From positions 116,531 to 180,530 of the forward strand of contig DLHX01000008.1 of the NCBI GenBank assembly GCA_002483465.1: a stretch of 64,000 nucleotides of DNA. Direction: 5' to 3'. A model generated the notes under the pieces. That model worked only from the letters and a program-made list of their open reading frames with translations. It was not told the DNA's origin and did not search any database. Origin of the DNA: Micavibrio sp. UBA7657 (GTDB lineage: Bacteria; Pseudomonadota; Alphaproteobacteria; Micavibrionales; Micavibrionaceae). This document shows, in pieces, positions 7,976 through 15,679 of this stretch (the stretch's first letter is position 1; the number at the start of each line of letters is the position of its first letter). A program made the translations under genes and the position numbers.

Positions 7976-9898
7976 ATGGTTATGAAAGCGATGCGCCAAG
8001 GGGCAACCGGCGGCATTATGAAGTTTGTAATATTCGGATTCCTCATCATGGCCGTGGGCGGCATGGTGTTCATGGACATCGGCGGATTTTTCCGCAGCGG
8101 CGGCGTCGGCAGCACCGATGTCGCCAAAGTCGGCCGTGAAAAAATTTCCCTGCCCTCCTTCGACCGCTCGCTTCGCCGCTCGCTCAGCCAGCTCGGCATC
8201 GGACCGCAGGACGCCTACAAGGCAGGCTATGTCGACCAGTTCCTGGCTTCCGAAGTGAATTCGCGTCTTCTTTCCCGCGCCGCGTCCGATCTCGGCATCC
8301 TCGTCGATGATCGCCGTATCGCAAAACAAATCAGCGGATTGCTTGCGCCGATGACTCAAGCCGGTCAGGACCCCAAAGCCGTCCTTCGCCAGATTCTGAT
8401 GAACCAGGGGATGAGCGAAGGCGAGCTCACGCGCGCCATCGGTCAGGAAATTTCCCTCGGCGTACTGAACAGGACCATTCAGGGTGGTTTTACCCAAGGC
8501 TCCGACCAGCTGGCGAAGGATCTTTATACATTTGAAAATGAAACGCGCGATGTCGTGTTCATTCCCTTCCCCGACAGCGAACTGGATTCAATTCTTGAGC
8601 CGGGCGAAGAACAACTGAAAAGCCTCTACGAAGCGACAAAAGACATCGCCTACGCGTCCGACGAAATCCGCAAGCTCAAGCTGGTCAAAATCGACACCAC
8701 GAAATTGAAAAATTCTATCCATATAGATGACGCGGAAATCCGCGACGCCTACGATGCCAGCATCGACCTTTATACCGAGAAGGAACAAAGAACGCTCGAC
8801 CAGTCTCTCTTCGAAAAAGAAGAAGACGCCCAAAAAGTCGCCGAAAAAATCAAAACCGGCACCGGCCTGAAACAGGCTGTTAAATCCGTCACAGGCCGCG
8901 ACACCGATTATCTCGGCGAAAGAGCGTTCGACAAGGAATCAATCCCTGCTGAAATCAGCAGGGATGTTGTCGCAGTCCAGAAATCCGGTGAAACTGTCGG
9001 CCCGCTGAAAACATCTATTGGCTGGCAGGTCATCACCGTCAAAAAAATCGCCCCGGCCCAGATCAAGCCTTTTGAATCGGTCAAAGGCGAAATCCGCAAG
9101 GAATTGTTAGAGACAAAAATCATCGACGAGCAATACGCCCTCGCCGGAACGGTCGAGGACATGCTCGCGGGCGGCGCTTCGCTCGACGACGTGAAAAAAG
9201 AAGTCGACATCGAAACCACCGACCTGCCACCCATGAATCAATTGGGTCGCACAAAAGACGGCGGCGACGCTCTCAAAAGCCAGGAAAAGGCAAAACCTTT
9301 TATCCTCGAAAGCGCCTTCGCACTCCAACAAGGTGAAACCTCGCCGATGAGCGAATTGCCCGACGGCAGCTTCGCGGGCGTCTATGTTGAATCGATCCAG
9401 CCAAAAACCTACACGCCATTTGAGGATGTAAAAGCTGGAATCGCAAAACAAATGATGGAAGACCAGCGCCGCGTGGAAAATAAACTCCAGGCCATGGAAT
9501 TCCTTAAGGAAATCGAAAACAGCAAAACCACCGCTGCCGATTTCGCCAAATCGAAAAACAAGTCGCTGCAATCGCGTAATGGCATCACCCGCCGCGCCCA
9601 GCCTGCCAATCCGTTCAACGAACGCTCATGGGCCAACCTTTTCGAAGCCAAGCCCGGCGCGCCCTTCATCCTCGACATCGACGGCGGCACCGCCATCGCG
9701 TGGGTGACAAGCGCAAAACTGCCTGAAAAAGTGAACACCGACAGCGCGGAATTCAAGGACTTTAAGGCACGCCTGTTCGCCGCCACCCAGAACGAAGCCA
9801 TGACGATCTACGGCAACAACAAGAGTCTCAAATACGGCGCCGCTATCAACAAGCGACTGCTCGACAAGGCCTACGGTCAGGTCAATGAGCCCAACTGA
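7976..9898 (+). CDS. ppiD: PpiD/SurA-like membrane-anchored peptidyl-prolyl isomerase (periplasmic folding factor)
   Basis: A 640-residue protein with one N-terminal membrane anchor (about residues 13-35, GGIMKFVIFGFLIMAVGGMVF) and a large periplasmic part. The first third is the helical SurA_N chaperone module (residues about 45-200). A parvulin-like domain lies near residues 250-365 (TEKEQRTLDQSLFEKEEDA ... GPLKTSIGWQVITVKKI), followed by long helical C-terminal repeats. This is the architecture of PpiD, which meets proteins leaving SecYEG; whether the rotamase is active cannot be told by eye. The ribosome site is GGGAAG. The last 14 bases overlap trpE, a pairing seen in many alphaproteobacteria. 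Confidence 0.9.
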   Translation: MVMKAMRQGATGGIMKFVIFGFLIMAVGGMVFMDIGGFFRSGGVGSTDVAKVGREKISLPSFDRSLRRSLSQLGIGPQDAYKAGYVDQFLASEVNSRLLSRAASDLGILVDDRRIAKQISGLLAPMTQAGQDPKAVLRQILMNQGMSEGELTRAIGQEISLGVLNRTIQGGFTQGSDQLAKDLYTFENETRDVVFIPFPDSELDSILEPGEEQLKSLYEATKDIAYASDEIRKLKLVKIDTTKLKNSIHIDDAEIRDAYDASIDLYTEKEQRTLDQSLFEKEEDAQKVAEKIKTGTGLKQAVKSVTGRDTDYLGERAFDKESIPAEISRDVVAVQKSGETVGPLKTSIGWQVITVKKIAPAQIKPFESVKGEIRKELLETKIIDEQYALAGTVEDMLAGGASLDDVKKEVDIETTDLPPMNQLGRTKDGGDALKSQEKAKPFILESAFALQQGETSPMSELPDGSFAGVYVESIQPKTYTPFEDVKAGIAKQMMEDQRRVENKLQAMEFLKEIENSKTTAADFAKSKNKSLQSRNGITRRAQPANPFNERSWANLFEAKPGAPFILDIDGGTAIAWVTSAKLPEKVNTDSAEFKDFKARLFAATQNEAMTIYGNNKSLKYGAAINKRLLDKAYGQVNEPN

Positions 9899-11363
9899 TT
9901 TCGGCCCGTTTGAAAAAAATTATAACGCAGGCCGCACCCAGCTCGTCAGCCAGTGGATCGCCGCCGACACTGAAACCCCGGTTTCCGCCTACCTGAAACT
10001 TTGCGGTGGCGCGCCCTATTCCTTCCTCCTTGAATCGGTCGAAGGCGGCGCAACCCTCGGACGCTATTCCATCATCGGCCATTCGCCTGATCTGAAATGG
10101 CATGCAGGCAAGGACCGCAGCCAAACTCTTTCATCTCTAAGAAAAGCCCTCGCCGATTGCCGCATCGACGACGCGCCCGCCGATCTGCCGCCCATGGCGG
10201 TATCGGGCCTGTTCGGCTATCTCGGCTATGACATGATCCGCGTGATTGAGGATATTCCCGACAAGAACCCTGACGACATCGGAATCCCCGAGAGCATCCT
10301 GACGCGCCCCACCGTTCTCGCCATCTTCGACAACGTCAAAAACATGATTTGCCTCGTCGTGCCCATTTACGAGCACGCGAACAACAGCAAGAAAAGCGCC
10401 AATGATGTTTACAAGCAGGCCGCCGCCCGCCTCACCGCGCAAATTGAAAATCTGGAACAGACTGATAAAACTGCCCGCGCCACATCGTCATTGTCGGTTC
10501 CGTTGCAAATAAATTCCAACATGGGCGCCGCCGATTATAAAAACGCCGTAACCAAAGCCATCGACTATATTCGTCAGGGCGAAATCTTTCAGGCCGTTCT
10601 CTCTCAACGATTTACCACCGATTTCGACCTGCCGCCCTTCGAACTCTACCGCTCGCTCCGCCGCCTCAACCCATCGCCCTTCATGTTTCACCTGCAATTC
10701 GAGGATTTCGCCCTCGTCGGCTCCAGTCCTGAAGTTCTGGTCCGCGTGCGCGACAACACCGTCACCATCCGCCCCATCGCCGGAACCCGCAAGCGCGGCG
10801 CAACGGAAAAAGAAGACAAATTCCTCGCCGAAGACCTCCTTGCTGATCCCAAGGAACGCTCCGAACACCTCATGCTCCTCGATCTGGGCCGCAACGATGT
10901 CGGCCGCGTCTCGGACTACGGCAGCGTCAAGGTCACCAGCCAGTTCAAGATTGAAAACTATTCGCACGTGATGCACATCGTCTCGAACGTCGAAGGCACA
11001 CTCAAAAAAGACCTCGACATCGTCGACGCGCTTTTCGCTGGCTTCCCCGCTGGAACGGTCAGTGGCGCACCAAAAGTCCGTGCCATGGAAATCATCGACG
11101 AGCTGGAGCCCACCCGCCGCGGCTATTACGCAGGCGGTGTCGGTTATTTCTCCGGCAATGGCGAAATGGACACCTGCATCGCGCTCCGCACCGCGCTCAT
11201 CAAAAACGGCAAATTATATGTGCAGGCAGGCGCAGGCATCGTCGCCGACAGCAACCCGGAATCCGAACATCAGGAAACGGTGAACAAGGCGCAGGCCGTC
11301 ATCCGGGCGGCTGAGCTTGCGGTAGAACAGGCCCAAAGTAAGTCGCGGCGGGCGGCGAAGTAA
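9885..11363 (+). CDS. trpE: Anthranilate synthase component I
   Basis: Makes anthranilate from chorismate, using ammonia delivered by TrpG. At 492 residues it is typical of stand-alone TrpE. The N-terminal regulatory domain has the tryptophan-feedback pocket motif SFLLESVEGG. The chorismate-binding domain shows GEIFQAVLSQRF, SPEVLVRV, PIAGTRKRG, DLGRNDVGRVS and the C-terminal signature GTVSGAPKVRAMEIIDELE with GGVGYFSGNGEMDTCIALRT and QAGAGIVADSNPE. The ATG lies inside the end of ppiD. The last 65 bases overlap the 3' end of an opposing deacetylase gene, so the two transcripts are convergent. I saw no leader-peptide attenuator. Confidence 0.97.
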   Translation: MSPTDFGPFEKNYNAGRTQLVSQWIAADTETPVSAYLKLCGGAPYSFLLESVEGGATLGRYSIIGHSPDLKWHAGKDRSQTLSSLRKALADCRIDDAPADLPPMAVSGLFGYLGYDMIRVIEDIPDKNPDDIGIPESILTRPTVLAIFDNVKNMICLVVPIYEHANNSKKSANDVYKQAAARLTAQIENLEQTDKTARATSSLSVPLQINSNMGAADYKNAVTKAIDYIRQGEIFQAVLSQRFTTDFDLPPFELYRSLRRLNPSPFMFHLQFEDFALVGSSPEVLVRVRDNTVTIRPIAGTRKRGATEKEDKFLAEDLLADPKERSEHLMLLDLGRNDVGRVSDYGSVKVTSQFKIENYSHVMHIVSNVEGTLKKDLDIVDALFAGFPAGTVSGAPKVRAMEIIDELEPTRRGYYAGGVGYFSGNGEMDTCIALRTALIKNGKLYVQAGAGIVADSNPESEHQETVNKAQAVIRAAELAVEQAQSKSRRAAK

Positions 11364-12468
11364 CAGTTTCAGCTGGAGCGCTTACCGGTATGATCGGTTG
11401 TTTCGCCTTATGCACCACGGCGCTCACCGGCACCAGCTCAAACCCCCGCGCTTTCAATCCCGGCAACCATTCCTTGAGCGCATTGATCGTTGAATCTTTC
11501 GGATGCCCGATAGCAATTGCATAGCCCTTCTTGCTTGCCACCCGCTCCGTCTGTCGCAGCGCCGCATGAACAAATTCCGGCGTATCCTGATGGTCTAAAA
11601 AAACATCGCGGTCGCCATACTTAAGCCCCGCCTCAGCCGCGCTCTGCGACGCCACCGACGAACCGATTGTTTTTGAATCGACGAACAGCAACCCACGATC
11701 TTTCAGCTTCGCCATCACACGCTGCATCGCGTGCTTATCCTTAGTGAGGCGGCTACCCATATGATTATTCAGCCCGACATAGCCCTTGAACGACGCAAAT
11801 GCTTTCTCCAGCATCGCGTCAATATCCGCATCGCTCATCCCGCTCCGGAGCGCAATCGATCCGGGATTTAAGTTAGAATCCATCGGCTCCATCGGCATGT
11901 GAATGATCAACTCATGCCCTTTGGCAATCGCCGCCTGCGTAATATCATCCAGCTTCGGCGCGTAAGGCAGGAACGCCAGCGTCAGCGGCCCCGGCAGATC
12001 GACCGTCCGCTGCGAGCGTTTCCTGTCCATGCCCATGTCGTCGATAATGATAACAATCTTCGCAGGCTCGCCTTCATGCCGGATCACGGGCTCCGGTTCT
12101 GGCATCTGAACGACAGGCTCCGGTTCAGGTTCAGGCTCCTTCACAGGTTCCGGCAACGGCGCTGGCGTGGGCAAACTTGAAAACTCCGGCTCCGGCGTCA
12201 ATATTCCCTGCTCGACCGTATATTTCTCCGGCGCGGGCTCGGGCACCTGCAAATCCATCCACGGCGTTCTTTTATCGACAGGCAGAGAAGCAGATTCAAA
12301 ATCGGCAATCTCGCTATGGACGAAAATGGCGCTATCCACCACCTTCAGGTCCATATCTTTCCGCAGGCGCGGCGAGTTATAAAGCATCGCCAGATCGGCA
12401 ATCACCAGGAGTACCGCCACACCCAGTATGAATATCAATCCGCTGCGAAAATTGAGAAAACGTTTCAT
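11299..12468 (-). CDS. Divergent polysaccharide deacetylase family protein
   Basis: A 389-residue envelope protein: short basic N-terminus, one membrane anchor (about residues 8-28, SGLIFILGVAVLLVIADLAML) and a long Pro/Glu-rich linker (around residues 90-130, repeated EPEPEP). The C-terminal NodB-like barrel of the divergent family is marked by IVIIIDDMGMD, LPGPLTLAFLPYAP, GHELIIHMPMEP, GLNNHMGSRLT and FVDSKTIGSS. Proteins of this family are often found next to peptidoglycan hydrolysis genes and are presumed to act on cell-wall glycans; the substrate is not known. The ATG at 12468 is chosen because the hydrophobic anchor follows at once; a 31-residue extension is open. It separates trpE from trpG. 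Confidence 0.88.
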   Translation of the reverse strand: MKRFLNFRSGLIFILGVAVLLVIADLAMLYNSPRLRKDMDLKVVDSAIFVHSEIADFESASLPVDKRTPWMDLQVPEPAPEKYTVEQGILTPEPEFSSLPTPAPLPEPVKEPEPEPEPVVQMPEPEPVIRHEGEPAKIVIIIDDMGMDRKRSQRTVDLPGPLTLAFLPYAPKLDDITQAAIAKGHELIIHMPMEPMDSNLNPGSIALRSGMSDADIDAMLEKAFASFKGYVGLNNHMGSRLTKDKHAMQRVMAKLKDRGLLFVDSKTIGSSVASQSAAEAGLKYGDRDVFLDHQDTPEFVHAALRQTERVASKKGYAIAIGHPKDSTINALKEWLPGLKARGFELVPVSAVVHKAKQPIIPVSAPAETVTSPPAATYFGPVLPQAQPPG

Positions 12469-12560
12469 AAACCAAACATATATGCCTGTTAAAAGGGGGT
12501 AAATGGCTCCTTTTCCTTTCTCCCTTGCATTTTTGCCTTCTGATGCCTCATAAACAGGCA

Positions 12561-13127
12561 ATGCTCGTGCTGATAGATAACTACGACAGCTTCACCTACA
12601 ACCTGGTCCAGTATTTCGGCGACCTCGGGCAGGACGTTATCGTCCACCGCAATGACAAGATATCGGTTGAACAGATTGTCGATATGAAACCGAAAGGCGT
12701 GGTTATTTCCCCGGGCCCGAGCGACCCCGACCACGCCGGCATCTGCCTGGAGATGGTCACCGTCGCCGCCCGCGAAAATATCCCGCTTCTCGGCGTCTGT
12801 CTCGGTCATCAATGTATCGGCCAGGCTATGGGCGGGCGCATCATCAAAACCAACCCAATGCACGGCAAGACATCCGAAATCGTCCATATCGGCCGCAGCG
12901 TATTCAAGGGCCTGCCCTCGCCGCTCGAAGTCACGCGCTACCATTCCCTGATCATCGAGCGCGACAGCTGCCCGTCCGAACTCGAAGTCACCGCCCAGAC
13001 ATCCGACGGCATCATCATGGGCGTCAAACACGAAACCAAACCCATTCACGGCGTCCAGTTCCACCCCGAAAGCATCGCGACCTCGAACGGCCACGCCATG
13101 CTGAAAAATTTCACGGAGCTTTTGTAA
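12561..13127 (+). CDS. trpG: Anthranilate synthase component II (glutamine amidotransferase)
   Basis: Hydrolyses glutamine to supply ammonia to TrpE. The 188-residue class I amidotransferase has IDNYDSFTYNLVQYF at the start, the oxyanion strand ISPGPSDPDHAG, the nucleophilic cysteine in LGVCLGHQCIGQAMGG and the His-Glu pair in GVQFHPESIAT. I place the start at the ATG at 12561; an upstream ATG adds 12 residues unlike the family. First gene of a tight trpG-trpD-trpC run (4-base gap to trpD). It is separated from its partner trpE by an opposing gene, so the two subunits are not in one transcript. Confidence 0.96.
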   Translation: MLVLIDNYDSFTYNLVQYFGDLGQDVIVHRNDKISVEQIVDMKPKGVVISPGPSDPDHAGICLEMVTVAARENIPLLGVCLGHQCIGQAMGGRIIKTNPMHGKTSEIVHIGRSVFKGLPSPLEVTRYHSLIIERDSCPSELEVTAQTSDGIIMGVKHETKPIHGVQFHPESIATSNGHAMLKNFTELL

Positions 13128-13131
13128 TCCC

Positions 13132-14148
13132 ATGAAGGAATTTCTCCGCATCCTTCAGAACCGCCAGACCCTCAGCGAAAACCAGATGCTTGAGGCCATG
13201 ACGAAAATCATGGACGGCAATGTTTCTGAAATCGAAATCGCCAGTTTCCTGACCGGCCTTGCCGAGCGCGGCGAAACCGCCGAGGAAATCACCGGCGCGG
13301 CGCGAGTCCTGCGCGCAAAAGCCAAAACCATCAAGGCGCCCCCGGATACGGTCGATTGCTGCGGCACGGGCGGCGATGGCACTGGCACCTATAATATCTC
13401 CACCGCCGTCGCACTCGTATCCGCCGCCTGCGGCGTGCCGGTCGCCAAACACGGCAACCGCGCCGCCAGCTCAAAATCCGGTGCCGCCGATGTGCTTGAG
13501 CAAATGGGCGTTAACCTGACGATGCCTGTCGACGCCCTCGAACTCGCGCTGAAACAAATTCATTTCGCGTTCCTCATGGCCCCTAATCATCACAGCGCCA
13601 TGAAACACGTTGCCCCGATCCGTAAAAAACTCGGCGTCAAAACCATCTTCAACCTGCTCGGCCCGCTTTCGAACCCCGCAGGCACAAAACTCCAGCTCGT
13701 CGGCGTTTATGATAAAAAATGGCTTTTACCTATGGCCGAAGCGCTCAAAAAACTCGGTAGCGAACGCGCCTGGGTCGTGCATGGCTCCGACGGCCTCGAT
13801 GAAATCACCACAACCGGCCCGACCTTCGCCGCGATTCTCGACAATGGAAAAATCACCGGGCGCGAAATCACCCCCGATGAATTCGGTCTGATCCCATCAA
13901 AATCCGAAGCGCTCAAGGGCGGCGATGCCGTCGAAAATGCCAAAGCCCTGCGCCAGTTCCTGAACGGCGAAAAATCCGCCTACCGCGATATCGTTGTGGC
14001 CAACACGGCAGCAGTTCTCTGCATCCACGGCAGCGCGAAAACCCTGCTTGAAGGCGCGGAGAAAGCCGCCGCCGCTATCGATGCCGGCCTTGCCCACAAG
14101 ACCCTGCAGGACTACATAAAATTTTCACTCGAATTTGGTGAAGCATGA
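13132..14148 (+). CDS. trpD: Anthranilate phosphoribosyltransferase
   Basis: Transfers the phosphoribosyl group of PRPP to anthranilate, the second committed step to tryptophan. The 338-residue protein has the helical N-terminal dimer domain and the PRPP-binding core: CCGTGGDGTGTYNIST, KHGNRAASSKSGAADVLE, APNHHSAMKHVAPIRKKLG and FNLLGPLSNPAG. The normal length is about 340. It follows trpG after 4 bases and overlaps trpC by 4 (ATGA), so translation is coupled. Confidence 0.97.
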   Translation: MKEFLRILQNRQTLSENQMLEAMTKIMDGNVSEIEIASFLTGLAERGETAEEITGAARVLRAKAKTIKAPPDTVDCCGTGGDGTGTYNISTAVALVSAACGVPVAKHGNRAASSKSGAADVLEQMGVNLTMPVDALELALKQIHFAFLMAPNHHSAMKHVAPIRKKLGVKTIFNLLGPLSNPAGTKLQLVGVYDKKWLLPMAEALKKLGSERAWVVHGSDGLDEITTTGPTFAAILDNGKITGREITPDEFGLIPSKSEALKGGDAVENAKALRQFLNGEKSAYRDIVVANTAAVLCIHGSAKTLLEGAEKAAAAIDAGLAHKTLQDYIKFSLEFGEA

Positions 14149-14921
14149 GCATCCTCGCGGAAATCTGCCTGAAAAAAACCGCGCACGTCGCCGCAAAACG
14201 CAAAGAGGTGCCGCAGGCCCTGCTCGAGGAAATGATCAAAGCCGCCGAAAAACCGCGCGGCTTCATCGACGCGCTCAGGAAATCTTCTGCACCCGCCATC
14301 ATCGCCGAAATAAAAAAAGCCTCGCCGAGCGTCGGAATCATCCGCGCCGATTTTGATCCTGAAAAAATAGCCACCACATATGAATCGAACGGCGCGGCCT
14401 GCCTGTCCGTCCTCACCGACGAACCTTACTTCCAGGGCCACGACGATTACATCGGCCTCGTCAAAAAATCATCCTCGCTCCCTGTCCTCCGCAAAGATTT
14501 CATGATCGACCCGTACCAGATTTACGAATCCCGCGCGCTCGGCGCTGATTGCATCCTTCTCATCATGGCCGCGCTCAATCATGACGACGCGCGGCGTATG
14601 AACGGCATCGCGCATGATCTCGGCATGGACGTTCTCGTCGAAGTGCACGACGAAACCGAACTCCGCGCCGCGCTAGAACTTGCCCCCGCCATGATCGGCA
14701 TTAACAACCGCAATTTGAAAACACTCACTGTTGACCTTCAAACTTCCCACACGCTTTCGAAAATGATTCCCGAAGGCGTTCTGAAAGTCGCCGAAAGCGG
14801 CATCTCGACTCCTGAAAATATCGCCGCCCTCCAGGCCTCCGGATTCGGCGCTTTCCTTGTCGGCGAAAGCCTCATGCGCCAGGACGATATCGGCGCTGCG
14901 CTTAGAAAATTGCGCGAATAA
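14145..14921 (+). CDS. trpC: Indole-3-glycerol phosphate synthase
   Basis: Closes the indole ring from carboxyphenylamino-deoxyribulose phosphate. The 258-residue single-domain TIM barrel shows the catalytic lysines in IIAEIKKASPS and LRKDFMIDPYQIYE, and the phosphate and acid groups in LVEVHDETEL, IGINNRNLKTL and VAESGISTPENI. It is not fused to TrpF. In many alphaproteobacteria moaC and moeA lie between trpC and lexA; here lexA follows after a 92-base promoter region with no molybdopterin genes. Confidence 0.97.
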   Translation: MSILAEICLKKTAHVAAKRKEVPQALLEEMIKAAEKPRGFIDALRKSSAPAIIAEIKKASPSVGIIRADFDPEKIATTYESNGAACLSVLTDEPYFQGHDDYIGLVKKSSSLPVLRKDFMIDPYQIYESRALGADCILLIMAALNHDDARRMNGIAHDLGMDVLVEVHDETELRAALELAPAMIGINNRNLKTLTVDLQTSHTLSKMIPEGVLKVAESGISTPENIAALQASGFGAFLVGESLMRQDDIGAALRKLRE

Positions 14922-14930
14922 TCACCCCTA

Positions 14931-14959
14931 TTGACACAGACCAAGAACTAAACTAGAAC
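14931..14959 (+). promoter_or_regulatory. lexA promoter
   Basis: TTGACA at 14931-14936, a 17-base spacer, then TAGAAC at 14954-14959, which matches the -10 consensus at four of six positions. It lies 55-80 bases before the lexA ATG in the only non-coding gap between trpC and lexA. The -10 element falls inside the LexA box, as expected for an autorepressed promoter. Confidence 0.7.
14945..14959. promoter_or_regulatory. LexA (SOS) box
   Basis: GAAC, seven bases, GAAC on the plus strand, which is GTTC-N7-GTTC on the other strand. This is the direct-repeat operator known for alphaproteobacterial LexA and differs from the palindromic boxes of Escherichia coli or Bacillus. It covers the -10 region and spacer end of the lexA promoter, so it should give autoregulation of lexA. 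Confidence 0.82.
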
Positions 14960-15013
14960 AAATAGTGACAATTCTGGGTATTTTATTAACATAATAAAAC
15001 AGGATTTACTCCC

Positions 15014-15679
15014 ATGCTGACCAAGAAACAGCGCGACCTGCTGGTATTCATCCACGAGCGCCTGTCCAAATCCGACGTCGCTCCTTCCTTTGAAGAAATG
15101 AAAGACGCGCTCAAGCTCAAATCAAAATCCGGCATCCACCGCCTGATCACGGCACTGGAAGAGCGCGGCTATATCGAGCGATTGCCGCACCGTGCCCGCG
15201 CGCTCGAAATCAAGCGCCTGCCCGACGGCATGAAACCGAAAACCCAATCACAACAAGCCCCGGCCCGCGCCGCCGCGCCCGCAAACGACAGCGGCTTCGA
15301 CCTAATTCCTTTGTATGGCAAGATCGCCGCCGGAACGCCCATCGAAGCCATTCAGCACGAAGGTGACAATATCCAGGTTCCCGCCGGCTATGCTGGGCCC
15401 GGTGAACTTTACGCTTTAACCGTCGAAGGCGATTCTATGATCAACGCCGGAATCCACGATGGCGACACTGTGATTATCAAACGCTGCGACAGCGCCGAAA
15501 ACGGCGTCATCGTCGTCGCGCTCGTCGATGGCGAGGAAGCGACACTGAAAAGACTCCGCCGCGCTGGAAATAAAATCGTCCTCGAACCCGAGAATGATAC
15601 GTATGAGCCGCAAATCCTTGAGCCCAACCGGGTTAAAATCCAGGGCCGGCTCGTGAGCCTGATGCGCTCCTACCACTAA
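15014..15679 (+). CDS. lexA: SOS transcriptional repressor LexA
   Basis: Represses DNA-damage genes and cleaves itself when RecA filaments form. The 221-residue protein has the winged helix-turn-helix at residues 1-70 (SFEEMKDALKLKSKSGIHRLITALEERGYI) and a disordered Gln/Ala hinge at about 76-92. The S24 peptidase domain follows, with the Ala106-Gly107 cleavage site in KIAAGTPIEA, nucleophile Ser141 in EGDSMINAGI and the general base Lys179 in EEATLKRL. It has its own SOS-box promoter. The last 47 bases overlap the 3' end of comEC on the other strand. Confidence 0.97.
   Translation: MLTKKQRDLLVFIHERLSKSDVAPSFEEMKDALKLKSKSGIHRLITALEERGYIERLPHRARALEIKRLPDGMKPKTQSQQAPARAAAPANDSGFDLIPLYGKIAAGTPIEAIQHEGDNIQVPAGYAGPGELYALTVEGDSMINAGIHDGDTVIIKRCDSAENGVIVVALVDGEEATLKRLRRAGNKIVLEPENDTYEPQILEPNRVKIQGRLVSLMRSYH

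Noticed and set aside
12040..12240. Tandem-repeat look of the Pro/Glu stretch (GGTTCCGG/CTCCGG motifs)
   Set aside because: It is low-complexity coding sequence for the linker of the deacetylase (EPEPEP), not a separate DNA repeat.
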